Assembly: GCF_900110645.1 (NCBI RefSeq)
Contig: NZ_FOFB01000025.1
Span: 1-64,000 of the forward strand
Direction of reading: 5' to 3'
Length of the DNA stretch: 64,000 bases
From: Neolewinella agarilytica
GTDB taxonomy: Bacteria > Bacteroidota > Bacteroidia > Chitinophagales > Saprospiraceae
Below, piece by piece: positions 57,760-64,000 of this stretch. A program made the position numbers and the translations under genes. Each line of letters opens with the position of its first letter. The stretch's first letter is position 1. The notes below the pieces were generated by a model. The model was not told the origin of the DNA and did not search any database. It saw only the letters and a list, made by a program, of their open reading frames with translations.

Positions 57760-58080
57760 ATGACATCAGCCGCTCTCGATTTGCCTCAGTCCTGTCTTCA
57801 GCAAGCCCGTGCCTGCCTGGGTGTTTGTCGCCACTGTTTTGACAGCACGAGCCCTACTCAGTCCTGTCATACAAGCCTCTCCGATGTCATCGTATCATTG
57901 GAAGTTACCATTCTGCTATTGGGGACTAAAAACGAATTGGCTCACAATCACCTGGGCCACTGCGTGGAAGTCTGCGCCAGTTGCGCAGCGGAATGGGGAA
58001 AGAGTGGATGCCCCCGCTGCCAGCAGAGTGCCAGTGCTTGCCAGTCTTTTGTTGCTTTTTGGCGGGGGAATCGACATTAG
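57760..58080 (+). CDS. Small cysteine-rich protein, Csp/DUF326-like
   Basis: 106 residues with 11 cysteines and no signal. Spacing CLQQARACLGVCRHCF and HCVEVCASCAAEW...CPRCQQSASAC matches helical CxxxC and CxxC patterns of the four-helix-bundle copper storage proteins (Csp, DUF326), which bind many Cu(I) ions inside the bundle. It lacks one or two of the usual CxxC segments and has a Cys-free second helix (VIVSLEVTILLLG), so it may be a short or diverged member. A near-consensus -7 box (TATCTTTC, 57716-57723) lies upstream. It is alone and convergent with uxaC. Confidence 0.5.
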   Translation: MTSAALDLPQSCLQQARACLGVCRHCFDSTSPTQSCHTSLSDVIVSLEVTILLLGTKNELAHNHLGHCVEVCASCAAEWGKSGCPRCQQSASACQSFVAFWRGNRH

Positions 58081-58099
58081 CAGTCAGCTAAAGTCACTA

Positions 58100-59503
58100 C
58101 TACTCTACCCCAAAGTATGCCGCAGCATTCCCATAACAAACGTTGCCAACCAATTCGCTCAACATCGCCTTATCCCCGGGAATACGGCCTTTGGCGGCGT
58201 CGTTGCCCAGGAGATTACAGAGCAGGCGGCGAAAGTATTCGTGGCGGGGGTAGCTGAGGTAGCTGCGCGAGTCCGTCAGCATACCGATGAAAGTAGACAG
58301 GAGGCCCATGTTGGAGAGCGTATTGATTTGCTCGGTCATTCCGTCCCACTGATCAAGGAACCACCAGGCGGATCCCCACTGTACCTTTCCGCGAATGCCG
58401 CCTCCGGCGAAGTTGCCGATCATGGTAGCGAAGACGGCGTTGTCCGCAGGGTTAAGGTTATAGAGAATGGTTTTGGGTAGTTCGCTGGTGTTATCCAGCG
58501 TATTGAGCAGACGGCTCAGACCGGCTGCTTGCGGGAAATCACCGATGGAGTCGAAGCCAGTATCGGGGCCGAGTTCCCGCAGACCGCGCTCGTTATTGTT
58601 GCGCAGAGCGCCGAGATGAAGCTGAAATACCCAGCCGCGTTTAGCGTACATCCGGGCCAGATCAACCAACAAGGTAAAGGTGAAAGTTTGGGCGCTCACC
58701 GCAGGTGCCAGGAAGGTTTCTGAAAGCAAGGTTTGCCCACACACCTCCGCCGCCAGCTCGGGGTCATAGGCCACATTGGGCACGAAGGAAAGTCCGTGGT
58801 CAGAAATGGTACAGCCCTGAGCCGCAAAATGATCAAGGCGCTTGCTTAGTGCCCTCAGTAAATCGTCGTAAGAAGCTATGCTGACGCCACTCACTTCGCT
58901 CAGCTTAGCGATGTACTTCCGCCAGTTTTCTGCGTCGATCAACAGCGCTTTATCCGGCCGCCAACCGGGGAGCATTCTCGTCTTACAGTCGGTCTTCGCC
59001 AGTGCAGCGTGGTGTTCAAGGCCATCCGTTGGGTCATCCGTGGTGCAGACCATGCGGACGTTCTGCCCGGCCAGCAAACCCCAGGTCCCGCCGTTCTCGC
59101 TCCGCAGCTTTTCACCGGCTTTGTCGTAAACGTAGTCTGCGTTCTCCGCCGTGAGCAAGGCATCAATACCGAAGTAGCGCTTCAGCTCCAGATGGCTCCA
59201 GTGAAAGAGTGGATTTCGCAGCGTGTGGGGAACCGTTGTAGCGTAGGCTCTGAATTTATCCCGGGGTTCAGCATCTCCGGTAATCAGTTTTTCTTCCACC
59301 CCGTGCATTCGCATGGCCCGCCATTTATAATGGTCTCCGGCCAACCAGGCGGCATGGAGGTTGGCGAAGTGGTGATCCGTCGCCAACTGCTCCGGAATCA
59401 AATGATTGTGGTAATCGATGATGGGCTGCTCCCGCGCAACATCGTGGTACAGCTCACGGGCGAGCGGGGTTTCGAGAAGCCAGTTTTCTTGGATGAAAGA
59501 CAT
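58100..59503 (-). CDS. uxaC: Glucuronate/uronate isomerase
   Basis: 467 residues, standard length. DYHNHLIPEQLATDHHF near residue 30, WLAGDHYKWRAMRMHGV, HWSHLELKRYFGI and TTDDPTDGLEHH are typical UxaC segments (metal-dependent amidohydrolase-fold isomerase). It converts D-glucuronate to D-fructuronate, the first step of hexuronate breakdown. It lies downstream of uxuA in the same sense with 111 bp of array DNA between. Confidence 0.97.
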   Translation of the reverse strand: MSFIQENWLLETPLARELYHDVAREQPIIDYHNHLIPEQLATDHHFANLHAAWLAGDHYKWRAMRMHGVEEKLITGDAEPRDKFRAYATTVPHTLRNPLFHWSHLELKRYFGIDALLTAENADYVYDKAGEKLRSENGGTWGLLAGQNVRMVCTTDDPTDGLEHHAALAKTDCKTRMLPGWRPDKALLIDAENWRKYIAKLSEVSGVSIASYDDLLRALSKRLDHFAAQGCTISDHGLSFVPNVAYDPELAAEVCGQTLLSETFLAPAVSAQTFTFTLLVDLARMYAKRGWVFQLHLGALRNNNERGLRELGPDTGFDSIGDFPQAAGLSRLLNTLDNTSELPKTILYNLNPADNAVFATMIGNFAGGGIRGKVQWGSAWWFLDQWDGMTEQINTLSNMGLLSTFIGMLTDSRSYLSYPRHEYFRRLLCNLLGNDAAKGRIPGDKAMLSELVGNVCYGNAAAYFGVE

Positions 59504-59505
59504 GA

Positions 59506-59615
59506 GTAGATGGTGGTTTGGTAGACGGTAGATAGTAGTCGGTAGGCGGTAGGCGGTAGACGGTAGGCGGTAGATAGTAGACGGTAGAGGTCAGGGTATC
59601 TACCGTCTACCAAAC
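59506..59615. repeat. GGTAGACGGTAG array with 19-bp inverted ends
   Basis: Imperfect GGTAGRCGGTAG units fill the space between uxuA and uxaC. The ends 59516-59534 and 59597-59615 (GTTTGGTAGACGGTAGATA) are perfect inverted copies. The uxuA TAG stop lies in the right end. Confidence 0.8.
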
Positions 59616-60745
59616 TAACGCCTACCCAAAAGCCCCCGTCGCAGCCCTTCCAGTTCTGCCAGCCCCTTCATACGGCCATAGAGGCTGTAACCGGGGTTGG
59701 TGGGGCGCTTTCGGTCGTCGAGAAGCGTGAAGCCATGATCGGGGCGAAAGGGAATATCTTTATCGACCAGGGGAGCCATCACGGCGGCCATATCGACGTC
59801 GCCCTCCAGGTGGCCGCTTTCGGCGAAGGTGCCGTCGGGGGCCTTAACAACATTACGAAGGTGCAGGAAGTGAATACGGTCAGCAAACTCCCGGGCCATG
59901 GCGGGCAGGTCATTATCCGCCCGGGCCCCGAGGGAGCCGGTGCACAGGCAGAGCCCGTTAGCATTGGTATCGACCATGGCCAGCAGCTCCGCCAGATCAT
60001 CCCGGTGAGAGACAATGCGTGGCAGCCCGACAACGGGCCACGGCGGATCATCGGGGTGAATGGTCAGCTTAACGCCTTCGGCCTCGGCAACGGGCACTAC
60101 CGCTTCCAGGAAGCGGCGGAGGTTATCCTTAAAGTCCATCCGGCTGATACCCAGGTATGGAGCTACTGCAGTTTTAAAAGTGTCAATCGTGAAGCTTTCC
60201 TCGGAGCCCGGAAGCCCTTTGAGCATCGTCTCCGTGACTTCCTCTTTATCCGCCTTGCTCATAGACTCCCAATGCACCTGCGCGCGCGCCAAAAGGTCTG
60301 CCGGATACTCTTTCTCTGCTCCTTCCCGCTGTAAAATGTAGAGGTCGAAGGCCGCCAGGTCGAGGCCGTAGAGCGCTACCGTTGTACCACCAGTGACGGG
60401 TACGGCCAGTCGCGTCCGCGTCCAATCCAGTACCGGCATAAAATTGTAGCAAACCGTCGTAACGCCCTCTGCTGCCAGATGGCGAATACAGGCTTTGTAG
60501 TTCTCCAGCAGGGCCTGGGCAGACGCTCCGTTCTGCTTAATCTGCTCGTGTACCGGCACACTTTCCACCACCGACCAGGGAAGGCCATCCAGCTCTGTTA
60601 TCCGCTGGCGAATTTCTGCACGACTCCATACTTCGCCATTAGGCACATGGTGCAAGGCCGTCACGACGCCCTTGGCGCCAGTTGCTTTTACTTCGTCAAT
60701 ATGGATGGGATCATTCGGGCCATACCAGCGCCAGGAGGAGTACAT
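59615..60745 (-). CDS. uxuA: Mannonate dehydratase
   Basis: 376 residues. WRWYGPNDPIHIDEVKATGAKGVV, WSVVESVPVHEQIK, CYNFMPVLDWTRT, LTIHPDDPPWPV and PFRPDHGFTLLDD are family hallmarks (TIM barrel, metal-dependent). It converts D-mannonate to 2-keto-3-deoxygluconate. Upstream of uxaC; the fructuronate reductase (uxuB) linking the two steps is not in the window. A dispersed word lies in antisense at 60271-60290. Confidence 0.97.
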   Translation of the reverse strand: MYSSWRWYGPNDPIHIDEVKATGAKGVVTALHHVPNGEVWSRAEIRQRITELDGLPWSVVESVPVHEQIKQNGASAQALLENYKACIRHLAAEGVTTVCYNFMPVLDWTRTRLAVPVTGGTTVALYGLDLAAFDLYILQREGAEKEYPADLLARAQVHWESMSKADKEEVTETMLKGLPGSEESFTIDTFKTAVAPYLGISRMDFKDNLRRFLEAVVPVAEAEGVKLTIHPDDPPWPVVGLPRIVSHRDDLAELLAMVDTNANGLCLCTGSLGARADNDLPAMAREFADRIHFLHLRNVVKAPDGTFAESGHLEGDVDMAAVMAPLVDKDIPFRPDHGFTLLDDRKRPTNPGYSLYGRMKGLAELEGLRRGLLGRR

Positions 60746-60880
60746 AGTCAGTGCGTTGAAACTTTGGAATTAAACCACAACGCACGTTAATGCGTCAGTT
60801 TAACACACAATATTACGATAAAATACGGAGACTGATTTCTTCCTACGATGCCAGAGGCGTCATCCCGTTCTAATACTTCC

Positions 60881-60922
60881 CTAATGCGGTAGCTCTTACA
60901 GACTACCGAACTACAAGACCAC
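60881..60922 (-). repeat. Gene-boundary array and core after the Tat oxidoreductase gene
   Basis: On the minus strand: TAGTTCGGTAGTCTGTAAG from the TAG stop, then the core variant AGCTACCGCATTAGGG. Same sense as the gene. Confidence 0.65.
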
Positions 60923-62044
60923 TCTCTTCCCCGTCTCCGCACTTTCGATGATGGCCCGGATCACGGCTATATCGTCCCGGCCCATTTCTCCGGGTGCCAA
61001 AACTGGCGTATTGTTCATGATAGCCAGGGCGTCATCATCCATTTGCAGAGTCTGTTGCTTTCCGTCGATGGGTGGCCCAAGCACGGTGCCGGCACTCGTC
61101 AGTCCCTTTACACCTCCATAGGGCTGCATAGGTTGCATCTCATGCCAGCCGTTTTCGCCTTCGATGCGCAACTGATTATAGTTGGTTACCACACTGGTTT
61201 TTCCTTCGGCCAGCAGCCCACCGGGAAATTCCAGGGTATACTCCGTCGTAACGTCTACTTCCGTTGGGCGGTGTTGCATGGCTTTAACGACGGCCACGGG
61301 CGCCATTTGCAGACCGTAGCGAAGGCCATTAACGGTATACACGCCCATATCGTAGAGAGCCCCTCCCCCCATGGCGCGTTGGCCGCGCCAGTAATCAGTG
61401 GGCGGGTCACTGCCGGCGTAGCCAGCCAGGGAAGTAGCGGCGGTGAAAGCCCCGAAGGCTTTCTCTTTGCTCAGGGCGATAAAATCCTGAGTATTTGGTT
61501 CGTGCAGCATCCGGTAGCCGATGCTTAGGCGGACATTATTTTCGTTGCAGGCATCGATGATAGCCTGGCTGTCTTCGACCGTCATGGCCATCGGCTTTTC
61601 GCACCAGACATGCTTACCCGCTTTGGCGGCGCGGACGGCAAATTCTTTGTGCGTAGCCGTTGGAGTGATGACGTAGACGACATCGATGTTGGGGTTATCC
61701 GCCAGCTCGTCCATATTGTCGTAGCTGTAGACGTTTTCGTCCGGAATATCGTGCTTCGCCTGCCACTCCGGAATTTTTTCCGGGCTGCCGGTAATGATGC
61801 CCGCCAACTGACAGTGCCGGGTAAACTGCAGGGAAGGCGCAATTTGTCCCTTGGCATAGCTTCCGAGACCTAACAAGGCTACGTTAAGCTTACGGCCTTT
61901 TTCGGGCGCACGCGCGGGTGCAGAGGAGCTTGCAGTAGCCGTGTTGCCAGCTCCGCAACTCACCAGCCCGGGGGCCAGAGCCAGGCCCGTTGCGGCCGTA
62001 ACGGTTTGCCGCAGAAAGCGGCGGCGGGAGTTTTTGTTCATCAT
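60911..62044 (-). CDS. Tat-exported Gfo/Idh/MocA oxidoreductase
   Basis: 377 residues. A Tat signal (SRRRFLRQTVTAATGLALAPGLVSCG) ends with lipobox-like LVSC. A linker (ASSSAPARAPEKG) coded by a dispersed word (61915-61934) leads to the Rossmann domain (VALLGLGSYAKGQIAPSL), CEKPMAMTVEDSQ and GVYTVNGLRYG. It resembles glucose-fructose oxidoreductase-type periplasmic enzymes with tightly held NADP. Upstream of uxuA in the same sense, suggesting sugar or uronate oxidation. Confidence 0.92.
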   Translation of the reverse strand: MMNKNSRRRFLRQTVTAATGLALAPGLVSCGAGNTATASSSAPARAPEKGRKLNVALLGLGSYAKGQIAPSLQFTRHCQLAGIITGSPEKIPEWQAKHDIPDENVYSYDNMDELADNPNIDVVYVITPTATHKEFAVRAAKAGKHVWCEKPMAMTVEDSQAIIDACNENNVRLSIGYRMLHEPNTQDFIALSKEKAFGAFTAATSLAGYAGSDPPTDYWRGQRAMGGGALYDMGVYTVNGLRYGLQMAPVAVVKAMQHRPTEVDVTTEYTLEFPGGLLAEGKTSVVTNYNQLRIEGENGWHEMQPMQPYGGVKGLTSAGTVLGPPIDGKQQTLQMDDDALAIMNNTPVLAPGEMGRDDIAVIRAIIESAETGKRVVL

Positions 62045-62059
62045 CGAAAAGAGTGTGGC

Positions 62060-62251
62060 TCAGGATTTCTGTCCTCGCCGGTGTAGTAATAAAGCCAGCC
62101 CCAGACAGACCAGAATCAGTATCAGGTTGTACATCCACGGCAGCTCTCCGCCCAAAACGCCGTACTTCAAGCCGAAGTAGGCGCCAAAGTAGACAGCACT
62201 CATCAAGATGAACAGCCCCGTGGAAGGCTTGTTCGGGTTAATCGGTTCCAT
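62060..62251 (-). CDS. Small membrane protein, paralogue 2 of overlapping pair
   Basis: 63 residues from the ATG at 62251. Two TM helices (about 12-30 GLFILMSAVYFGAYFGLKY and 40-56 MYNLILILVCLGLALLL) and a basic end. It shares AYF-x2-KY-x4-GE ... AL-x3-R with the upstream protein (62238-62462), whose stop it overlaps by 14 bp. Function unknown. Confidence 0.65.
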   Translation of the reverse strand: MEPINPNKPSTGLFILMSAVYFGAYFGLKYGVLGGELPWMYNLILILVCLGLALLLHRRGQKS

Positions 62252-62462
62252 TATTATCTGAATTGTGAGTTGACCGAAACTGCTTTCGATACTGCCAAAG
62301 AGCAACTTCTGCTAAGATCACGGCGCCAAAAAGCAGCATTTGCTGCTGCCCCGTCATTTCCCCTCTGAAAAGTAGATACTTAATGGCAAAATAGGCCATC
62401 ACAGGAGCCCAGCCTGCGTATTTAAGCCAAGGTGGTGGTTGGTTAGAAGTACCGTGGTTCAT
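62238..62462 (-). CDS. Small membrane protein, paralogue 1 of overlapping pair
   Basis: 74 residues from the ATG at 62462 (the longer frame adds an unlikely soluble leader). Two TM helices (KYAGWAPVMAYFAIKYLLF and LLFGAVILAEVALWQYR) and a polar tail (HNSDNNGTD). Related to the next gene. Function unknown; possibly a membrane-anchored helper for the Tat oxidoreductase encoded downstream, by proximity only. Confidence 0.6.
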   Translation of the reverse strand: MNHGTSNQPPPWLKYAGWAPVMAYFAIKYLLFRGEMTGQQQMLLFGAVILAEVALWQYRKQFRSTHNSDNNGTD

Positions 62463-62578
62463 TTGCCAAAGATAAGTGCGTGAACAGAAATCGTAAATAG
62501 AGGGAAAGGCGATTAGCCCGTAAATCCGGTTAGCCAACAGCTAAAAGACTTCTTAACATTAGTTGCCACAACAAAAAA

Positions 62579-62605
62579 AGGCCCAAACGAATCGCGTTTG
62601 GGCCT
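62579..62605 (-). terminator. Terminator of the HTH gene
   Basis: AGGCCCAAACG (62579-62589) pairs perfectly with CGTTTGGGCCT (62595-62605), with a five-base loop; seven A on the plus-strand left side give a U tail for minus transcripts. The 62606-62801 stretch is AT-rich untranslated DNA. Confidence 0.92.
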
Positions 62606-62801
62606 GATTATACGACTGTGCTGTCCACAGCGTCTCTCATGAAAAATAAACCTATTCTTAGTATTCGGTAGCCAAAACTCATTAAGAGTTACATCTCAAC
62701 TACTAAATGGTACCGCAAATTTAGCTTGTTCAGGCTGCAAGAACGTAGCAAATAATGCAAAAAACAAATTAATTTTAAGCTAATATTAGTACAAATTAGC
62801 A

Positions 62802-63815
62802 TTATCGCACGTTCATAACCTCAATTCGCTGTTTCGTATTGCCCACCTTGCGGCGCAAGTTATGAAAATACGTGGTAGTGTACTTAGCTGAATCGGCACT
62901 AAGTACGTTTGCTTTATCTAAAAGATTGTTAAACCATAACTTCATCTGTTTAACGATGCGTTCATCGTAAGTGACCAGATAGTTCGGTGTTATTAGTGTT
63001 GAAAACACAATAGACTGCAGCTTTGAATCTACTATTACAACGCTATTTGTGTTGCTCAGTTCATTGTGATAGACCCGAAAATCGGGGCTTTCTTTAGTGG
63101 GCTTTTCACTAGGAACAAAGCGCTTGCCTTCCCGTACCATATCTTCCATGTGCTGAATGATAACTTCTATCTCACTAAACATTCTTTCCACCAGGTGTGG
63201 AGCACTGAGATAACCTGTTTGTACCCCATGTTCAATTCTCCTGAGAGTAACATCTAATATGTCAATTGACCACAACTCGCGGGAGGGGAAACTATAGGCA
63301 GCTTTCAAGGAACGCTCCGCAATTTCATATATCTCCGGATCAATCAGGTCCACACTGAAACTTTTCCCTTTCCACTTTTCGAAGTTCCAGGTCGTCAAAC
63401 CAAACAGATACGTTTTGTAGGCCAGTAAGGTCGGGGAATACAGTTCGTAAAACAAGGGCAACTCCGAGGTGGCATAATCGACCCTTGCGCCTGGAATTGT
63501 TTTTGCGAGGACAATCTGTTTTTCCAGGCTCAGAAAATAGTCTTTCTCACTGGGGAATTTCGCTTCATTCCCTGCGGGGTAATACATCTGTGGGCGATCC
63601 GTTCTGCCATCGTCAAGTCTTATCCTATAGTGACGGGAAAGGTTGATAAGTTCCTGGGCCGATAAAGCCGTATCTCCACGTAACCGCCGGTAAACTGCGT
63701 CTCTTCCTACGTGAAGAATCTCTCCTATCTCTGAAACCATTTCTGTACGAGACTCAAATCTTCTTGATAACCTCAAAAAGAAATCCGCCTGAAAATTTTC
63801 TCTGCTAATATCCAT
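62802..63815 (-). CDS. HTH-domain regulator of unknown family
   Basis: 337 residues. An N-terminal HTH (EIGEILHVGRDAVYRRLRGDTALSAQELINLSRHY, residues about 28-62) precedes a long helical C-terminal region with no catalytic motif (LPLFYELYSPTLLAYKTYLFGLTTWNFEKWKG). It resembles Bacteroidota proteins with an Xre-like start and a large unassigned sensor region. AT-rich compared with its left neighbours, like the two peptide modules. Upstream (63816-64000) is untranslated and its partner genes lie beyond the window. Confidence 0.6.
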   Translation of the reverse strand: MDISRENFQADFFLRLSRRFESRTEMVSEIGEILHVGRDAVYRRLRGDTALSAQELINLSRHYRIRLDDGRTDRPQMYYPAGNEAKFPSEKDYFLSLEKQIVLAKTIPGARVDYATSELPLFYELYSPTLLAYKTYLFGLTTWNFEKWKGKSFSVDLIDPEIYEIAERSLKAAYSFPSRELWSIDILDVTLRRIEHGVQTGYLSAPHLVERMFSEIEVIIQHMEDMVREGKRFVPSEKPTKESPDFRVYHNELSNTNSVVIVDSKLQSIVFSTLITPNYLVTYDERIVKQMKLWFNNLLDKANVLSADSAKYTTTYFHNLRRKVGNTKQRIEVMNVR

Positions 63816-64000
63816 TATCCTTACTCTACCAAATCATTTGTCCTAAAAGACAATTCTTTACTTAACAAACTCGAACCTGATGGTTACCAGACTCAACAAT
63901 TGCTAAGACAATGTTTATTTTTCGTAAAGAGGGACGAATAGAAGAAAGCGAAGTCACTATATCGACGCTAAGTTAGGATTTTCCTAACAAACCACGAATA

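Overview
The window looks like a chromosome segment of a marine-type Bacteroidota, most likely class Saprospiria (Lewinella-like). The evidence seen in the sequence: a short 289-residue primary sigma factor without region 1.1; a Bacteroidota promoter (TTG, 20-nt spacer, TAnnTTTG) upstream of it; lineage-typical families (GLPGLI protein, Lacal_2735 small protein, YwqK/MORN lipoprotein, DUF4382, DUF4349, a NagB-PIG-L fusion, Tat-exported oxidoreductases); few Shine-Dalgarno sequences; and moderately high G+C. The genus is inference. I saw no rRNA, tRNA, CRISPR, integrase, transposase or prophage genes.

Layout. 1-2.3 kb: an AT-rich module of a small cysteine-rich secreted peptide and a beta-propeller-like lipoprotein, followed by repeats. 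2.4-5.6 kb: an orphan RND efflux permease. 5.7-6.6 kb: a secreted protein of unknown function. 6.7-10.3 kb: a second AT-rich module (small secreted peptide, GLPGLI protein, TonB-receptor-like barrel). 10.5-18.9 kb: housekeeping genes (RecB-like nuclease, START-like protein, rpoD, thioesterase, TrmH-type methyltransferase, four-helix bundle protein, PP2C phosphatase, VOC protein). 18.9-26 kb: a two-subunit molybdenum hydroxylase, NTF2-like lipoprotein, AraC regulator with a divergent cupin/CMD protein, and an amidohydrolase. 26-34 kb: an arrestin-like membrane protein, Lacal_2735 and DUF2256 small proteins, oxidase subunit III, and a 1615-residue TamB. 34-46.9 kb: a coiled-coil orphan, PAS-AraC regulator, MORN lipoprotein, an active/inactive M16 peptidase pair, a TPR + HSP90 operon, a GT2 enzyme and DUF3995. 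47-57.5 kb: DUF4382, DUF6909-like, Uma2, Gfo/Idh/MocA, DUF4349, two PAP2 paralogues, NagB-PIG-L. 57.7-64 kb: a cysteine-rich Csp-like protein, uxaC and uxuA (hexuronate breakdown), a Tat-exported Gfo/Idh/MocA protein, two overlapping small membrane proteins, and an HTH regulator.

The most unusual content is between and across the genes. (1) Many gene boundaries carry short-period repeat arrays that start at the stop or start codon (usually supplying a TAG stop) and end in a shared core, GGCTACCGCATNTTGGAGG; in two cases a 9-bp minisatellite follows. (2) A word, GCACCTGCG-N3-GCGCC, occurs about 18 times on both strands, in intergenic DNA and inside genes in several reading frames; one perfect inverted pair sits between convergent genes, much as DNA uptake sequences do. 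(3) The two AT-rich peptide modules are unrelated in protein sequence but share upstream 10-bp direct repeats, a conserved 18-bp box at similar spacing, and a perfect 14-bp hairpin between the peptide gene and the envelope gene. (4) Two ~100-bp triple-hairpin elements and a two-copy 89-bp repeat complete the set of dispersed sequences.
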